DNA of 64,000 nucleotides from Ecdyonurus torrentis (GCA_949318235.1 OX439133.1:31598850-31662849), one strand, 5' to 3'. Counted from the first letter of the stretch, positions 1 through 11,099 are shown. The notes: generated from the sequence alone by a model not told the origin. Numbers and translations: made by a program.

Positions 1-1923
1 TTTCGATTTTATTTTTTTATTGTAATGAACAATACTTATAATTATATTAACTGTTGTGAAATTATAAATTTGCAATTTTTATTATAGTTAAAAAAAATAA
101 AGAAAATTTGTAATTTTAGCCCAAATGAGCTATTTTGAATGCTTAGTAAAAAATAGTAATTTTTTAAAAAAATTACTTTTTACAATCTTATGGGCTACTT
201 TAGGTCTAGTTAAACATAAAAATCGAAAAAAAAAGTTTTCTGGTGGTTTTGAGTATTTGCAGCAGTGGTTTTAAAAACACATGTTTCGGAAAATGACCCA
301 TATTGACATGCAAATAAGTCTATGATGCAACTTGATATTAATAAAAATAAGTATACTGCAAGAAAGGGCAATTCCTACTTAACAAATGTAAAAAATAAAA
401 AAGTTGTGTATTGAATGTCTTCTGTAAGATATCGAGCACCTCGCAACATGCTATATTGCGCTGCGCACTACGTCAGAAATATCCCCTTTTCACTTCCACG
501 CCGCTTATAAAACCTTAAACTAGCCAAATTTTATATCCTTTTTTAAGCTCTAACCATAAATTATTATCCTGGAAAAAAATTCTAATTTTATCAATAATCG
601 TTTTTTTTTTTTTTTTTTTTTTTTTGAATGAAATTTTTTTATTACTTTGAATATTATGTAGTTCAAAATCTGTTATATTTAAATATAAAATATTAGCAAT
701 AGTCAAAAGGCAAATAATAATAATAAATTAAATAAAATAAGAAAAAAAAAAAAAGAAAAGAAAAAGAAAACAATAATAATAATAACTATAATTTAATCTC
801 TTTACTTTAATTTTTAACATTTAAAATTTATCATTTCCATCATTTAACTCAAAATAAATACATTACCCCGATTAAAATATGCATTTTTTTTTTTTTTTTT
901 TTTTTTTAAGTTAGCTGCAAACATCAGTTAGATGCTTTTGATGGTTCTGTTATTGATTTTGTTGTTTTTCGATTCAATCAAAAGAGAATAAACCATTTTA
1001 ACAGCTTAGCAATTTGATAGTATTTAAAAAAATAATAAAAATAATAAGGGGATGCTAGGGGGCACTAAAATAAAATATTAATATATAAGCAAATATTTTT
1101 TTCCAGAACAATTAATTATTGTTCTACGTAATCATACATTTAATAAAGTTATTTTGAATCAAATTTTAATTAAATTTTAAAATAAGGGTCTCAATAAGAT
1201 TTTTTTTCCCCTTTGCCTTTTGCCTATTGCTAATATTTTGTATTTAAATATTAAAGATTTTGAACTACATAATATTCAAAGTAATAAAAAAATTTCATTC
1301 AAAAAAAAAAAAAAAAAAAAAACGATTATTGATAAAATTAGATTTTTTTTTCCAGGATAATAATTTATGGTTAGAGCTTAAAAAAGGATATAAAATTTGG
1401 CTAGTTTAAGGTTTTATAAGCGGCGTGGAAGTGAAAAGTGGGATATTTCTGACGTAGTGCGCAGCGCAATATAGCATGTTGCGAGGTGCTCGATATCTTA
1501 CAGAAGACATTCAATACACAACTTTTTTATTTTTTACATTTGTTAAGTAGGAATTGCCCTTTCTTGCAGTATACTTATTTTTATTAATATCAAGTTGCAT
1601 CATAGACTTATTTGCATGTCAATATGGGTCATTTTCCGAAACATGTGTTTTTAAAACCACTGCTGCAAATACTCAAAACCACCAGAAAACTTTTTTTTTC
1701 GATTTTTATGTTTAACTAGACCTAAAGTAGCCCATAAGATTGTAAAAAGTAATTTTTTTAAAAAATTACTATTTTTACTAAGCATTCAAAATAGCTAATT
1801 TGGGCTAAAATTACAAATTTTCTTTATTTTTTTTAACTATAATAAAAATTGCAAATTTATAATTTCACAACAGTTAATATAATTATAAGTATTTTTCATT
1901 ACAATAAAAAAATAAAATCGAAA
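1..1923. repeat. Long palindrome / foldback element, probably cut by the window edge
   Basis: Bases 1 to about 711 are the reverse complement of about 1213 to 1923; base 1 pairs with base 1923 (TTTCGATTTTATT against AATAAAATCGAAA). By eye the arms differ at only a few positions plus homopolymer lengths (the T-run at 601-625 mirrors the A-run near 1301-1321), so the structure is young or kept homogeneous. The roughly 500-bp centre (712-1212) is simple AT-rich sequence with A and T runs and no reading frame. The left boundary may lie outside the window, so no target duplication can be tested. It could be a non-autonomous foldback transposon or a recent inverted duplication. Confidence 0.85.
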
Positions 1924-2955
1924 TTTCAATAACTAGAGGCAGAGTTATCGCGCGTCGAAGTTGAGCCCATGTGACACTTAAAAAGCGTCCGCGGCACATT
2001 CAAAGCGCTCTAGCGGCCTTAATAATAAGAATATTTTGAAAATATTTTGCTGTGTTACGTACCACACTTAGGTGTATTACCATAAAAAATTTCATCCAAA
2101 TCTGAAAACATTTTGCATTTGGTGCCGTCGTGGCTGGAACGGCGAATTTCGTCTCATATATTATAAAAAATTATTGTGTCAATTTAATATTATAATCAAT
2201 TTTGTAGTTACAATTTATTATATTCCTATGCAGCCCATGTTATTAAGTGATCCAACATGGCGTTGACTTTAACTTGAATGCATACACCCTATCTTGTAAG
2301 TTGCAGTTAGATAATATTACAGTAAGAATCTTATTTGAAACTGTTCTATTAAGCTTGGAACAGTAATACGATAAAATTTGAAAATTTGGTTACTCTTGTT
2401 ACTATATTTTCTTCTAAAAAGTTTTAATTTTTTTCTCTATTTTTTAAAATTTATAAAACTATGGTTTATTTAAAATGATGATTTTTTACATATTTTAAAA
2501 ATGTTGATTTTTTTTTGGTTTTTAAATATTTATTTAAATATTATTACATAAATAATAACATTAAATTTAATTTTTTTTTTAACTATTTTATATTTAATTT
2601 TTATATATTGAATAATTACATTTAAGTCTCAATATAAGAAAATATGTTAATGTTAATATTGTACTTTGTACTACTCACTCTTCATCAAATTTAATGGATA
2701 TTATAATTAAAGTTATTGAGAATGTGAAAAAAAAAAAAAAAATAATAATAATACAAGTAAAAATATACATATTTAGAAATCTCATTAACTGTTTAATGAA
2801 ATAAAAGTTCATGTTGTCTGGTCTGGAGAGTCGCTGTAAACAGGAAGGAAAGCGTGGCTGGCAGCACAATATCAGCTGTTATCCAATATGGCTGACTTTT
2901 TGTTATGGCAATTTCCCTGTGCTGCTATCTACGCTCCCCTACCCTCTTAAAAGAT
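1924..2955. other. Intergenic AT-rich DNA with one MITE end fragment
   Basis: No gene is seen. 1924-2010 and 2120-2150 are richer in GC than the surroundings. 2233-2291 is the right end of the GGGTG MITE family seen complete at 15581-15880 (shared words ATGGCGTTGACTTTAAC and CACCCTAT). 2400-2680 is low-complexity T/A-rich DNA. Confidence 0.5.
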
Positions 2956-3170
2956 ATCCTAACATACCTGAAAATCAACTGTCAGTAAGTTTTGCTCAAA
3001 ATAATTGAATTATAATTTATTTTTCATTCACGAAATGGCAGGTGCGACTTTATGATGTCACGGATCGCTTGTTTACACGCGCCAGTATTCCAGCAAGCTG
3101 TGACGTCATAAAACCGCATCTGCTATATCGTGAATACAAAATATATTAGAAATCCATGACTCAGGCCAAA
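2956..3170. mobile_element. CRE-MITE family, copy 1 (right end missing)
   Basis: It begins with the family terminal word ATCCTAACATACCTGA followed by AAATCAAC. Internally it has the family's hyphenated palindrome: a TTTATGATGTCA half and a TGACGTCATAAAACCGC half flanking an ACGCGCCAGTATTCCAGC core. A perfect TGACGTCA lies at 3101-3108. The right terminal repeat seen in copies 2 to 6 is absent; similarity stops after GACTCAGGCC. Confidence 0.75.
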
Positions 3171-3470
3171 CTTCAAAATTTTATGAGTTATATCAAAGCT
3201 AACAGTAACAGCCATATGCCTATGATAAAATTTTATGGACCCATAGATCAGAAAAGAGAAAATATAATTATTACTGACTTAAACAGTGGCTCTTATGAGA
3301 TTAACTTGAAAAAAAAAAGTAATAATAATAAAACGTAATTAAAAATGTAGGCTGAAGATTATTATTTTACATTTTGGAAAATTCTTTCCCCTAACGTAAC
3401 ACTGCATACTTTCATTTATCTTCTTGTTTCAACTTTTAATAAATTACCCAAGTATCTTATTTTTTTGTCA
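3171..3470 (+). repeat. Dispersed repeat D1, copy
   Basis: It shares an ordered set of words with 3900-4110, 5480-5770, 12840-13110, 26940-27225, 36090-36370 and 52360-52640, and inverted with 31800-32010: CTATGATAAAATTTT, an AGAGAAAATA block, GGCTCTTATG and, 3', AATAAATTACCCAAGTATCT or AAATCCCGCAGTACCTGATT. No coding potential is visible and the ends are not sharp enough to assign a class. Confidence 0.5.
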
Positions 3471-4127
3471 TACATTTTAACTATTTTCAATAAAAATATA
3501 CAAATTTATTTACGTAATATAAATTTATGTACAATATTATTGTATAAAATTTAACAAAAAATTAAATTTAGTATTTTTATTTTTTTTTATTCAATATTTA
3601 ATTTTTATATATTTAATCCCTTAATTTTGAAGTTCAGGCTCAGATTAGTTGTTAATTGGCATTTTACGTGCTGCAAATACAAAGTCGAGTAGAAATATTT
3701 TGAGATAGAAGATATCTTAATAACAGTAAAATAAATATATATGCAAAAACCACAAAACGCTGCTAAAGTTGAATGAAATTAGACAGCCCATACACTGACT
3801 ATATTTGAAATAAATTATCAATAAATAACAACTAAAACACCAATGAATAATTAATCTATAAATGCTACCAAGTATTAAATTAAAAATCTCGCTATATACG
3901 TAATGACCCTCGTAATAACCAATCAAGATACTACATACGTGACCATCAGAAAAAAGAAATTGTTATTGAATTCAACATGAGCTCTTATGGGACTAGAACT
4001 TCAAAAAAGATTGATTTAAAATGTAGGCACTGGGAGTGACTTAATTTTTTTTTTTTTTTTTTTTTTTTTACATTTTATACAATTCTTTATCTTAATGCTA
4101 CACTCTAAAATATTAGAGTTATTTTTC
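3471..4127. other. AT-rich intergenic DNA with a partial D1 repeat
   Basis: No gene. Roughly 3900-4110 repeats part of D1 (GAGCTCTTATGGGACTAGAACT), including a T-run at about 4046-4069. The remainder is low complexity. Confidence 0.4.
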
Positions 4128-4295
4128 CAGGGGTTCGGACCCGGACCCGGACCTGGATCCGGACCCGGTTCCGGCCAAAACCCTATATTTTGGGTGGGTC
4201 TTCCGGACCCGGGTCCGCGGACCCGACAATTTTTTTTCAGAACCCGGACCCGGGTCTGCGGACCCGATAATTTTTGTGACGGGTCCGAACCCCTG
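4128..4295. mobile_element. hAT-type MITE with GGACCC repeats
   Basis: This 168-bp element is bounded by perfect inverted ends CAGGGGTTCGGACCC and GGGTCCGAACCCCTG. Flanking octamers are TATTTTTC (4120-4127) and TATTATTC (4296-4303), identical at seven of eight positions, which fits the 8-bp target duplication of hAT elements. The interior is built from GGACCCGG/CCGGACCC units around an AAAACCCTATATTTTGGG centre, making it strikingly GC-rich in an AT-rich setting. The open frame across it is a by-product of the repeats, not a gene. Confidence 0.85.
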
Positions 4296-4891
4296 TATTA
4301 TTCACCTTATTGCAACTTTTAAATAAATTATTACCCAAGTATCTATTTTTTTGCCGTACATTTTTAAATATTTTATATTAATATTAATATTGTTATATTA
4401 AAAAAGTATTAAATAAATAACTTATGCGAAAAATTTAACATTTTATTGAATTTTTTATTACTTTTATTTTATTATGTTATATTTAATTTTTATATAAATT
4501 TTCTTCTCATTGCTACTATTCTAAGTTTAAAAAAATATGCGTACGAAGTAAGTGGGCGTTATTGTTAAGAAATAGAAAATATCTCGTTATCAGTAAAACT
4601 ATTAGATATGATTAAGCAGATGTTAAATTAAAGTTAAATGAAATAGGATAACATATTATATTATTACATATTTACGTATGTTTGCATAGGACAAGTTGAC
4701 GCTCGGGACGTCGTTTCGAGAATTAAAAATTGCATTAAAAATACGTAATGAACTAAAACAAGAAATTCTCAACTTTTTATTCAAAACAATGCCCTCTCTT
4801 AGAGTATGCAATATAATTAACCGTTAAAAAAAAAATGGAGACTTCCACATTTTTCTATAATTTATATACTTTATGTGTGCGCAAGACTTCA
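4296..4891. other. AT-rich intergenic DNA
   Basis: No gene, RNA or clear repeat end is seen; there are short homopolymer runs only. Confidence 0.4.
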
Positions 4892-5134
4892 TAATCTTAC
4901 ATACCTGAAAATCAACTGTCAGTAAGTTTTGTCCAAAATCATTGAATTCTAATTTATTTTCCATTCACGAAATGGCTGGTGCGGCTTTATGATGTCACAG
5001 TTAGCTTGTTTTCACGCGCCAGTATTCCAGCAAATTGTGACGTCATAAAACCGCATCTGCCATTTCGTGCATAGAATATAGATTAAAAAACAATGACTCA
5101 GGCCAAATCAACGTTAATTTTCAGGTATCTTATA
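4892..5134. mobile_element. CRE-MITE family, copy 2 (both ends present)
   Basis: The left end reads AATCTTACATACCTGAAAAT and the right end is its approximate complement, ATTTTCAGGTATCTTAT. The same inner hyphenated palindrome is present, GCGGCTTTATGATGTCA against TGACGTCATAAAACCGC, with TGACGTCA at 5038-5045. This copy shows the family as a roughly 240-bp element with terminal and internal inverted repeats and no coding capacity. Confidence 0.8.
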
Positions 5135-6245
5135 CAAGTATTACAGGTGTTACACAAGTTTTTTGTTGAACGTGTTCTATGCCTTTAATAGAAAAGTATA
5201 CATGAAACTGCAAAGTTTAATAAAATTAATAGAATTAACAACAACTTATTTCTATATTTCAACCATAATACTTTATTATGAACAAAACAAATTTTTTTTT
5301 TTTTTTTTTTTTGCTTGCATACTGTGTTATCGTGCTATACACCAATCCCAGTCCCAGTCAAGACATTGTCTTATCGACAGGTAAGGACTTTCCAATCAAT
5401 GGAAAAGCACACACGGGCTTTAAGAGTTATGTTAAAGAGTTATGTTTGTATGGCTTGTTTCTCAAAAGCTAAATAGATCACTTCAAAATTTTATAATGTT
5501 ATTTAAAAGTTATTAGTAACAGCTACCTATGATAAAAATTTTAGAACTTAAGACCATAAAATAAGAGAGAACATAATTATTATTGAAATTAACATTGGCC
5601 CTTATTTAAGACTAAAGCTTCAACAACTCGTAATTTAAATTGTAGGCAGGCTGATGACCATTTTGGAAAGTACCTAATCCTAATGTAACTTATTAAAACA
5701 TCAGTTTTTTCTTTCTTTACAACTTTTTAATAAATTACCCAAGTATCTAATTTCTTGCCACACATTTTCAATTTTTAATAAAACATTACTTTTTTTTACA
5801 TTTAAATATCATATTCTAAGAAACTATTGTGTAAAATTTATTGTTTAATTTAATTTTGTATATTTTTTTTAGTTTTTTATTTAATATTAAATTTTTATAT
5901 TTATAATCTAATCATTGAAGTGATATTTATTGTAAATAGCAACATTCACATTCGTATTGTTACCCATTGGAAATAATTGATATCTAAAAGTATCAGTAGA
6001 AATTATAGATTCATATAAAACTGTTAATTTTAATTTAAATTAAACAGCAGATAGAATGGTTATATTTGTAATACAAACTTCATAATTTCAACCAAAACAT
6101 CATTGTATAAATAATGCCATTTAAAAATGTTATTAAGTATTAAATTAAAAATTTTACTATTGCTTATCCAATTCATTCTCTCTTGTTAATATTGCGTAAA
6201 GTAGAATACAAATTTTTTTCTTTTTATTTATGTAACATCACTTTA
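5135..6245. other. AT-rich intergenic DNA with a D1 repeat copy
   Basis: About 5480-5770 is a D1 copy (AGTAACAGCTACCTATGATA, ATTGGCCCTTATTTAAGACT, AATTACCCAAGTATCTAAT). 5288-5312 is a T-run. No gene is seen in the remainder. Confidence 0.4.
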
Positions 6246-6912
6246 TTCTGCAAAGTATAGTAAAGCCCTTTGACAATGATTGGCTGCTCAAAAAAAAAAA
6301 AAAAAAAAAATCCATGGTTGATCTTGTTATAAAAGCCGATAAAAATGACTCGCTCTTGAGCGTACTTTTTTTTCTTAAGTTACTTTCATTTTTATCAGGT
6401 GTGAAGAAGAAATAACAATGATCAACGATGCAGTCGTCAACAGATGGTGTAACAACCCTCAATAAATATCATGTCAAAATATGCTTATGTTGTTACATTG
6501 TGTAGAAATGCATACGATGCACGTACTGTAAAACAGTTGGGTTAAATTAAGAGGTTGTTATGCCTGATTTCGCCCAATAAAAGCCGTTAATTATTATTAT
6601 GCATCATTCGGTGAGTGCGTGTCGTGCGGTACACTGCGCGCACAAGAGAGTCTTGACTTGGCTTCGGCCATGGCAAGAGCCTCGACACAATATTGTATTT
6701 ATAATACCTTTATAAATAGTGTTCAATATAATCAATGTGTATACTTCACTATCATCTCATCTACCATCCACCAGTCTTCTTCTGTCGTTATATTTGATAT
6801 ACAACGAGGCCATCAGTCTTTTGATCGTCACAATAGTGACGTCATAATCAGGTGTTCTTAACGAGAGAAAAATATCGAAACTGGCTTAATAATAGTTTTG
6901 TGTAGTTTACAG
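6246..6912 (+). mobile_element. TTCTGTAAA MITE family, copy interrupted by an insertion
   Basis: It matches the complete copy at 61193-61500 in order: TTCTGCAAAGTA end, GATTGGCTG, GTTGATCTTGTT, the TTTCATT...TATCAGG block and GAAGAAATAACAATGATC up to about 6450. It resumes at about 6830 with GACGTCATAATCAGGTGTT and ends near TGTAGTTTACAGAA (6899-6912). The intervening roughly 380 bp are absent from the other copies and include a LINE 3' tail. TGACGTCA is at 6837-6844. Confidence 0.6.
6525..6600 (+). mobile_element. 3' tail of a LINE or LINE-mobilised SINE
   Basis: It shares GTTAAATT, GAGGTTGT, GCCTGATTTCGCCCAATAAA and AGCCGTTAATT with 60662-60747, and both end in an ATT-type simple tail. A short fixed 3' end plus a microsatellite tail is typical of severely 5'-truncated non-LTR retrotransposon copies. 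The class cannot be named from this fragment. Confidence 0.6.
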
Positions 6913-6973
6913 AATTCAGGGAATAAAGTTCTATAATCGATCGATGATCAATGATCGGGGGAAAAAAACTCAC

Positions 6974-7065
6974 CTGAAAGTTGTTTCCATTTGGGTCAAG
7001 GTCAAGAAGTGAATAGTCAGCAACTCGGTCACCATTGTCATCTATTGTGACGTCACCAGAAATAC
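6974..7065 (-). CDS. NPR-like receptor exon C (ligand-binding domain)
   Basis: The acceptor TGTTACAG|GT at 7066/7065 restores the Gly codon split after exon B; the exon reads GISGDVTIDDNGDR, VADYSLLDLDPNGNNFQ and ends at a strong CAG|GTGAGT donor (6974/6973), phase 0. This GxxGxxxIDxNGDR...DYSLxDxDP segment is diagnostic of the membrane-proximal part of the ANF-receptor domain. The exon contains a TGACGTCA octamer (7048-7055) as part of its coding sequence. The next exon, toward position 1, was not recognised. Confidence 0.92.
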
Positions 7066-7821
7066 CTGTAACATTCAAATTAAGTAATTATACACAGGTA
7101 GACAGTTACCAATAGTTCAACTTTTTTGTAGCTTCAGTATGATAGGTACAGCTCTGGCCAAAAGTTTAAGAACAGGACCGCTGCGTTTTCTCATTAAGAT
7201 AACATAGTGTGGTTGCAGGTTGCCTATGCAAATCGTTCGGGCACTTTTGGCCAGAGCTGTACAGTAGGTACTTTACATTCACATAGTCATTTATATTTGC
7301 TGTAATTTTGGCAGCAAACTATTTATTACCAATTAAAAACAATATGCTATAATTTAACAATTTGCTACTTAATGGTATAAAATATAATTAAATAACTATG
7401 TTAATGCACCTTTAGGATCATTCATTCATTCATTCAATTTCATTTGTATTTTTCTTAATACCAAATGTTATTTCTAAAATAGATATACCTCATACCTCCG
7501 AAGGTTCTGTTCCACATTTTCCTGGTGATAGCTTCACCGTCTCTCTCAGAGCCGTTGTTAGCGATGGTTTCATTGAGTGCATGTGCGTACAGCAAGACTG
7601 CATCGTGAAATGCCGTGACGAAGGTGCTCACTGGTTCTTCTTCACCGTAAGAATAGTTATATCTGGGGGGAAATTAAGAAACAAAATTTATAATTACAAG
7701 AAAGAAAACAGAATAATTTTTGCATTGTTTTGAATAATTGGTGCTTATCGGTTTAGCACGCAGCGAGACGCGGGGAAAGCTAAGGGTACCCTAATTTAAC
7801 ATTACGCTTATGGGTAAAAAC

Positions 7822-7855
<34 letters not shown>

Positions 7856-9062
7856 GATTTTTGAGACAACTACCCTCCCATTTTGGAGAAATTTGAATGA
7901 GAAATACTAGGCCTTCTTTTACGTGTTTTAAGCACTAGAAAACTTTAATAAAAATTTAAATCGATAACCTCAATTAGTTACATTGGTATACAATGAACTG
8001 CCTGGGTCAATAGAGAAATCCTATATTTTAATAATAAATTATCTATTAAGGCACTTGAATCTTTTAATTTTGTAGCGGTTAAATCTTAGTAAGCATTCAT
8101 TCTATAAAGTAAATATAAGTTTGTTTGTTGTTCATTTTCTTATAATGCAAGTGCAAATAATGCAACTTCTTCCCATCAAAACTGACAGCACTTATCGCAC
8201 TCTTCATGCATTTTATTTTATTTAAATGTAGTTAGTCCACAAGCTGCAGCGCTAGAAAGTGCAGATGATCCATTTTGACATGGAAATATCAATACAGGTT
8301 GAAGATAGTTACAGAATTTGAATAACAATGTTAATACCAATAATCTGACAAATTTTTAAGTTTTATTTGATCACCACAAACCGAGAAACAAGTGTGTGTT
8401 ATTGAATGGTGAAAACCAATCTGTCTTCTTGATTATATAGGCAGCACGTAAAAACAAATTAAAATACTGAATCATGTAAACGTTGTTAAAAACTCACTAT
8501 TATTTCATTACAAGAGTAAAACACCTTGCACAAAAAAACTTGTGTAATGTCCTAACATACCTAAATATCAACGTTGATTTGACCGCAGTTATTGATTTAT
8601 AATTTATTTTCTATTTGAGCAGATACGGGCTTTTATGACGTCACAACTCACTGGTCCACGCGCGCGGAAACAGATGAGGCGTGACGTCATAAATCTGCAG
8701 CTGACATTTTGTGAATTAAACGTAAATTAGAAATCAATGACTCTAGTCATATCAACGATGATATTTATGTTTGTTAGGATTTAAAACAAGTTTTTTGTTC
8801 AAGGTGTTATATGCCTTAAATAAAAACACAAAATCGTGTAAACATTATTGGAAACACTTATTATTTCATCAATAAAATGACATAAAAATTACCGTACCTG
8901 TCTTTTGCAATTTGTCTCACTTCATCAGAAAACTGCTCGTACTCTGGGTTGTTAGGTGTTCTAGCGGTGACGGTGAGCAATGCTTCGTATGCCTTGCGTG
9001 CTCTGTCATTGCGTTCTGTTGTGTCGCCAGTCACGTTCCACGGCTGTTTAGCTGCGTTACCA
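6974..9062 (-). CDS. Receptor guanylyl cyclase / natriuretic peptide receptor-like gene, partial (three exons)
   Basis: Three minus-strand exons (9062-8898, 7662-7496, 7065-6974) join in one frame to encode about 141 residues of an ANF-receptor-type (periplasmic-binding-protein fold) extracellular domain. Family hallmarks in order are AYEALL with NPEYEQF; FHDAVLLYAHALNET followed by DGE and MWNRTF; and GISGDVTIDDNGDR...DYSLLDLDP. Family knowledge: such receptors bind a peptide outside the cell and carry a transmembrane helix, kinase-homology domain and guanylyl cyclase domain that makes cGMP. None of those parts, nor the signal peptide, was found here. Five N-glycosylation sequons (NVT, NYS, NET, NGS, NRT) agree with an extracellular location. 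A clearance-type receptor lacking cyclase cannot be excluded. All three reading frames are intact, so the gene appears functional. Confidence 0.88.
7149..7259. mobile_element. Tc1/mariner-like MITE in the intron between exons B and C
   Basis: The 111-bp element starts CAGCTCTGGCCAAAAGTTTA and ends CACTTTTGGCCAGAGCTG, and is flanked on both sides by TA. It belongs to the family with full copies at 27296-27415, 39215-39334 and 43404-43523. All share TTAAGAAC or TTGAGAAC after the left end and a GTTGCCTATRCAAATCGTT-like segment before the right end, read in the opposite orientation in some copies. Inverted ends plus TA flanks are characteristic of Tc1/mariner non-autonomous elements. Confidence 0.85.
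7496..7662 (-). CDS. NPR-like receptor exon B (ligand-binding domain)
   Basis: The acceptor CCCCCCAG|AT at 7663/7662 is preceded by a good pyrimidine tract and completes the Arg codon from exon A. The exon encodes RYNYSYGEEEPVSTFVTAFH, then DAVLLYAHALNET, an NGSERDGEAIT segment and RKMWNRTFGG. The donor is GGAG|GTATGA at 7496/7495 (phase 1). The DGE...MWNRTF segment is a family signature. Its length is 167 bp. Confidence 0.92.
7663..8548. other. Intron between exons A and B, repeat-poor part
   Basis: Intron DNA of the receptor gene, including a T-run at about 7825-7852. No exon or other gene is seen. Confidence 0.6.
8549..8781. mobile_element. CRE-MITE family, copy 3, in the intron between exons A and B
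   Basis: The left end GTCCTAACATACCTAAAT and right end ATATTTATGTTTGTTAGGAT are complementary. The inner halves are TTTATGACGTCAC and GTGACGTCATAAATC around a GGTCCACGCGCGCGG centre. Unlike other copies, both inner halves carry a perfect TGACGTCA (8636-8643 and 8682-8689). Confidence 0.8.
8898..9062 (-). CDS. NPR-like receptor exon A (ligand-binding domain)
   Basis: The minus-strand reading gives SGN-AAKQPWNVTGD, then RKAYEALLTVTARTPNNPEY and EQFSDEVRQIAKD. The donor is CAG|GTACGG at 8898/8897, leaving AG of a split Arg codon (phase 2). The acceptor is most likely TGTTCCAG|TGG at 9063/9062, inferred because the frame stays open beyond it; its polypyrimidine tract is weak, so the 5' edge is uncertain. 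The AYEALL and NPEY segment is the well-conserved late ligand-domain segment of vertebrate and invertebrate natriuretic peptide receptors. Confidence 0.85.
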
Positions 9063-9170
9063 CTGGAACATTGCGGAACAAACAATATATTAATTAACTA
9101 ACTGTTAATATCTTTGGAATGCTGAAAAATTAGGACACCGGGGGACGGCTACAATAGAGAGGAAGAGTGT

Positions 9171-9174
<4 letters not shown>

Positions 9175-9241
<67 letters not shown>
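9175..9241. repeat. (GA)n microsatellite
   Basis: About 33 GA units upstream of exon A of the minus-strand receptor gene. The open frames of alternating Arg-Glu or Ser-Leu here are artefacts of the repeat. Confidence 0.98.
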
Positions 9242-9243
<2 letters not shown>

Positions 9244-9883
9244 CCAAAATGAATTGTTAATGATTATGATGACTAACCGCATAACCTTTAATATTACAAT
9301 ACTGCATGAAAGTTTTGCAAATCTGCACGGAAAGAACAAATTACATAATTTATGCTACATTTATGTCATTAATGACTCATTATATATATATAGTGATGCT
9401 AAATTAGAACAATATAAATATTTATACTATGTACAGTTATTAATTCAGTATAGCATAGATCATGTTGTAATGAACAATTATATAGTACTGAAAATGAGTT
9501 AGCATGATTATTATGTTTTTTTTTTTTGTTTTTTTTGTTGTTTTGTTTTTGTTTTTTTTGTTGTTGTTTTTTTGTTTTTTATTACTATTATCATTCAAGC
9601 TTTTTAACGCTAATCTTTTTAGAGTGTAGTTCTATATAGCAGAATTTATTTATACAACATGACATAAATTATGCAATTAATTTTACAATTGTTTATCGCA
9701 GTGGAATTCAAGCTGGTTCAATGTGCGTGCACAATTGAGTGCACTTCTCAGTGGGTCTATTTCCAGATTTCTGATAGGCTGTCCAATTGCTTTTATTTTA
9801 TTATTTTTATTTTGTAGTGATTTTATGCTTTGCACATTGATGTCCGTGTATCAAAGATAAAGCGACAGAAAATGTGGTTAGAC
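9242..9883. other. AT-rich DNA, possibly receptor gene intron
   Basis: 9517-9580 is a T-rich run with scattered G. No exon was recognised. If the receptor gene continues upstream, this is its intron. Confidence 0.4.
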
Positions 9884-10066
9884 CAAGATACTAAATACAA
9901 GATAAGGACACGCTCGACCAAACTGGGTCGCTGCGAAATTCAAAATGAGCATCTAAGCCAATCAGCGCCCCAGTTGAAGGACACGTGATCAAAATTGACC
10001 AATCACAATGCCGCTAAAATTAACATGGAACCAGTTGGTGTTGCTATCTTGTATGTAGTATCTTTG
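9884..10066. mobile_element. Short MITE with AAGATACT inverted ends
   Basis: The left end CAAGATACTAAATACAAG and the complement of the right end, CAAAGATACTACATACAAG, differ by one inserted and one substituted base. A perfect 6-bp direct repeat TTAGAC flanks both sides (9878-9883 and 10067-10072), a candidate target duplication. The interior is relatively GC-rich (GCGCCCCAGTTGAAGG) and non-coding. Confidence 0.75.
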
Positions 10067-10092
10067 TTAGACTTGACATATCTACATAGATA

Positions 10093-10241
10093 AGTCTCCG
10101 GAAAGTCCTGACATTGGTGTTAGTGGTCCACGCCTAGTCAAAGTTATCTCGGGACGGCTCACAAATCTTCCTTGACTCGTCCATTTCTATTAATTCACAT
10201 GTTCATTTTATCCTGTTTTGTGGTATAGAAATACTTTTCAT
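10093..10241 (+). mobile_element. SINE family S1, 5'-truncated copy
   Basis: It matches 43015-43170 of the full SINE: GTCTCCGG, AGTCCTG, GTTAGTGGTCCACGCC, ATCTCGGGACGG, CATTTCTATTAA, then GTGGTATAGAA and a TTTTCATTTT tail. The tRNA-like head is missing, as expected for a 5'-truncated retrotransposed copy. Confidence 0.75.
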
Positions 10242-10550
10242 TTTGCATATGATTTATTGCTTTAATATATTTGAATTATATTATGTTTTTACATTTGATA
10301 TATAAATGACCCACTGCCCTAATATATTATATCATAAAGTAATATCAATCATTTATGGAGATTTCAAATCCTCGTAAAACTTTAACAGAAACTCTAAGTT
10401 TGCCTATAGTAAAGAAAGAAAAAAATTTACTGCAGTAGTAAAAAAGCACGAATTTCAGCGTTTGTAAGTTTGAAGCCAATTGATTAAAATTGATTTGAAA
10501 AACATTTCTAGGTAGAATTGGTAAATCATGATAATTTATATTAAATAAAT

Positions 10551-10646
<96 letters not shown>

Positions 10647-10857
10647 ACGTTTTTTATATATATTTTTTTTATTTTTGAAACAACAGGATTAAAAGCCATG
10701 ACGAGAGTATTTATGTAATTTAACGAGCTGAATTCCTTTTCAATGTCAGTTTACTACTTATATATAACACGGTGTAGTGTAACATGAAAGTCAAACCCTT
10801 TCAGGATTAAAAGTCATTTGTAAAAATACGGAACTCATATCATATATGAGTTCGTTC
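10242..10857. repeat. AT-rich DNA with (TCTG)n/(CT)n microsatellite
   Basis: TCTG units at 10551-10563 grade into about 40 CT units to 10646. No gene is seen in the flanks. Confidence 0.9.
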
Positions 10858-11099
10858 TATAAATTATAATACACAACTCTTGAGCCAGCTTCGAAAAATT
10901 TCCTTGTTAAAAACATCTGATTATGACGTCATTAACTGTTTACTACGTTTATACATGGTTAATCATTGTTATTTCTTCGTTAAGATTCAGAACTTTGGAC
11001 CTAATAATAATGAATGAAACTTCACAAAAAGAAATTCAATGCTTAACATGCGACTCACTTTTATTGGCTAAAAAAACAAGATCCACCAATGAATGTGTC

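Noticed and set aside
4095..4322. Gly-Pro-rich 75-codon frame resembling a low-complexity protein
   Set aside because: It lies exactly over the GGACCC-repeat hAT MITE with defined ends and flanking octamers.
6601..6690. GC-rich patch as a further exon of the receptor gene
   Set aside because: The minus-strand translation does not resemble the segment expected after exon C, and it lies in the insertion that splits a MITE.
9173..9502. 109-codon plus-strand open frame starting with Arg-Glu repeats
   Set aside because: Product of the (GA)n microsatellite on the strand opposite to the receptor gene.
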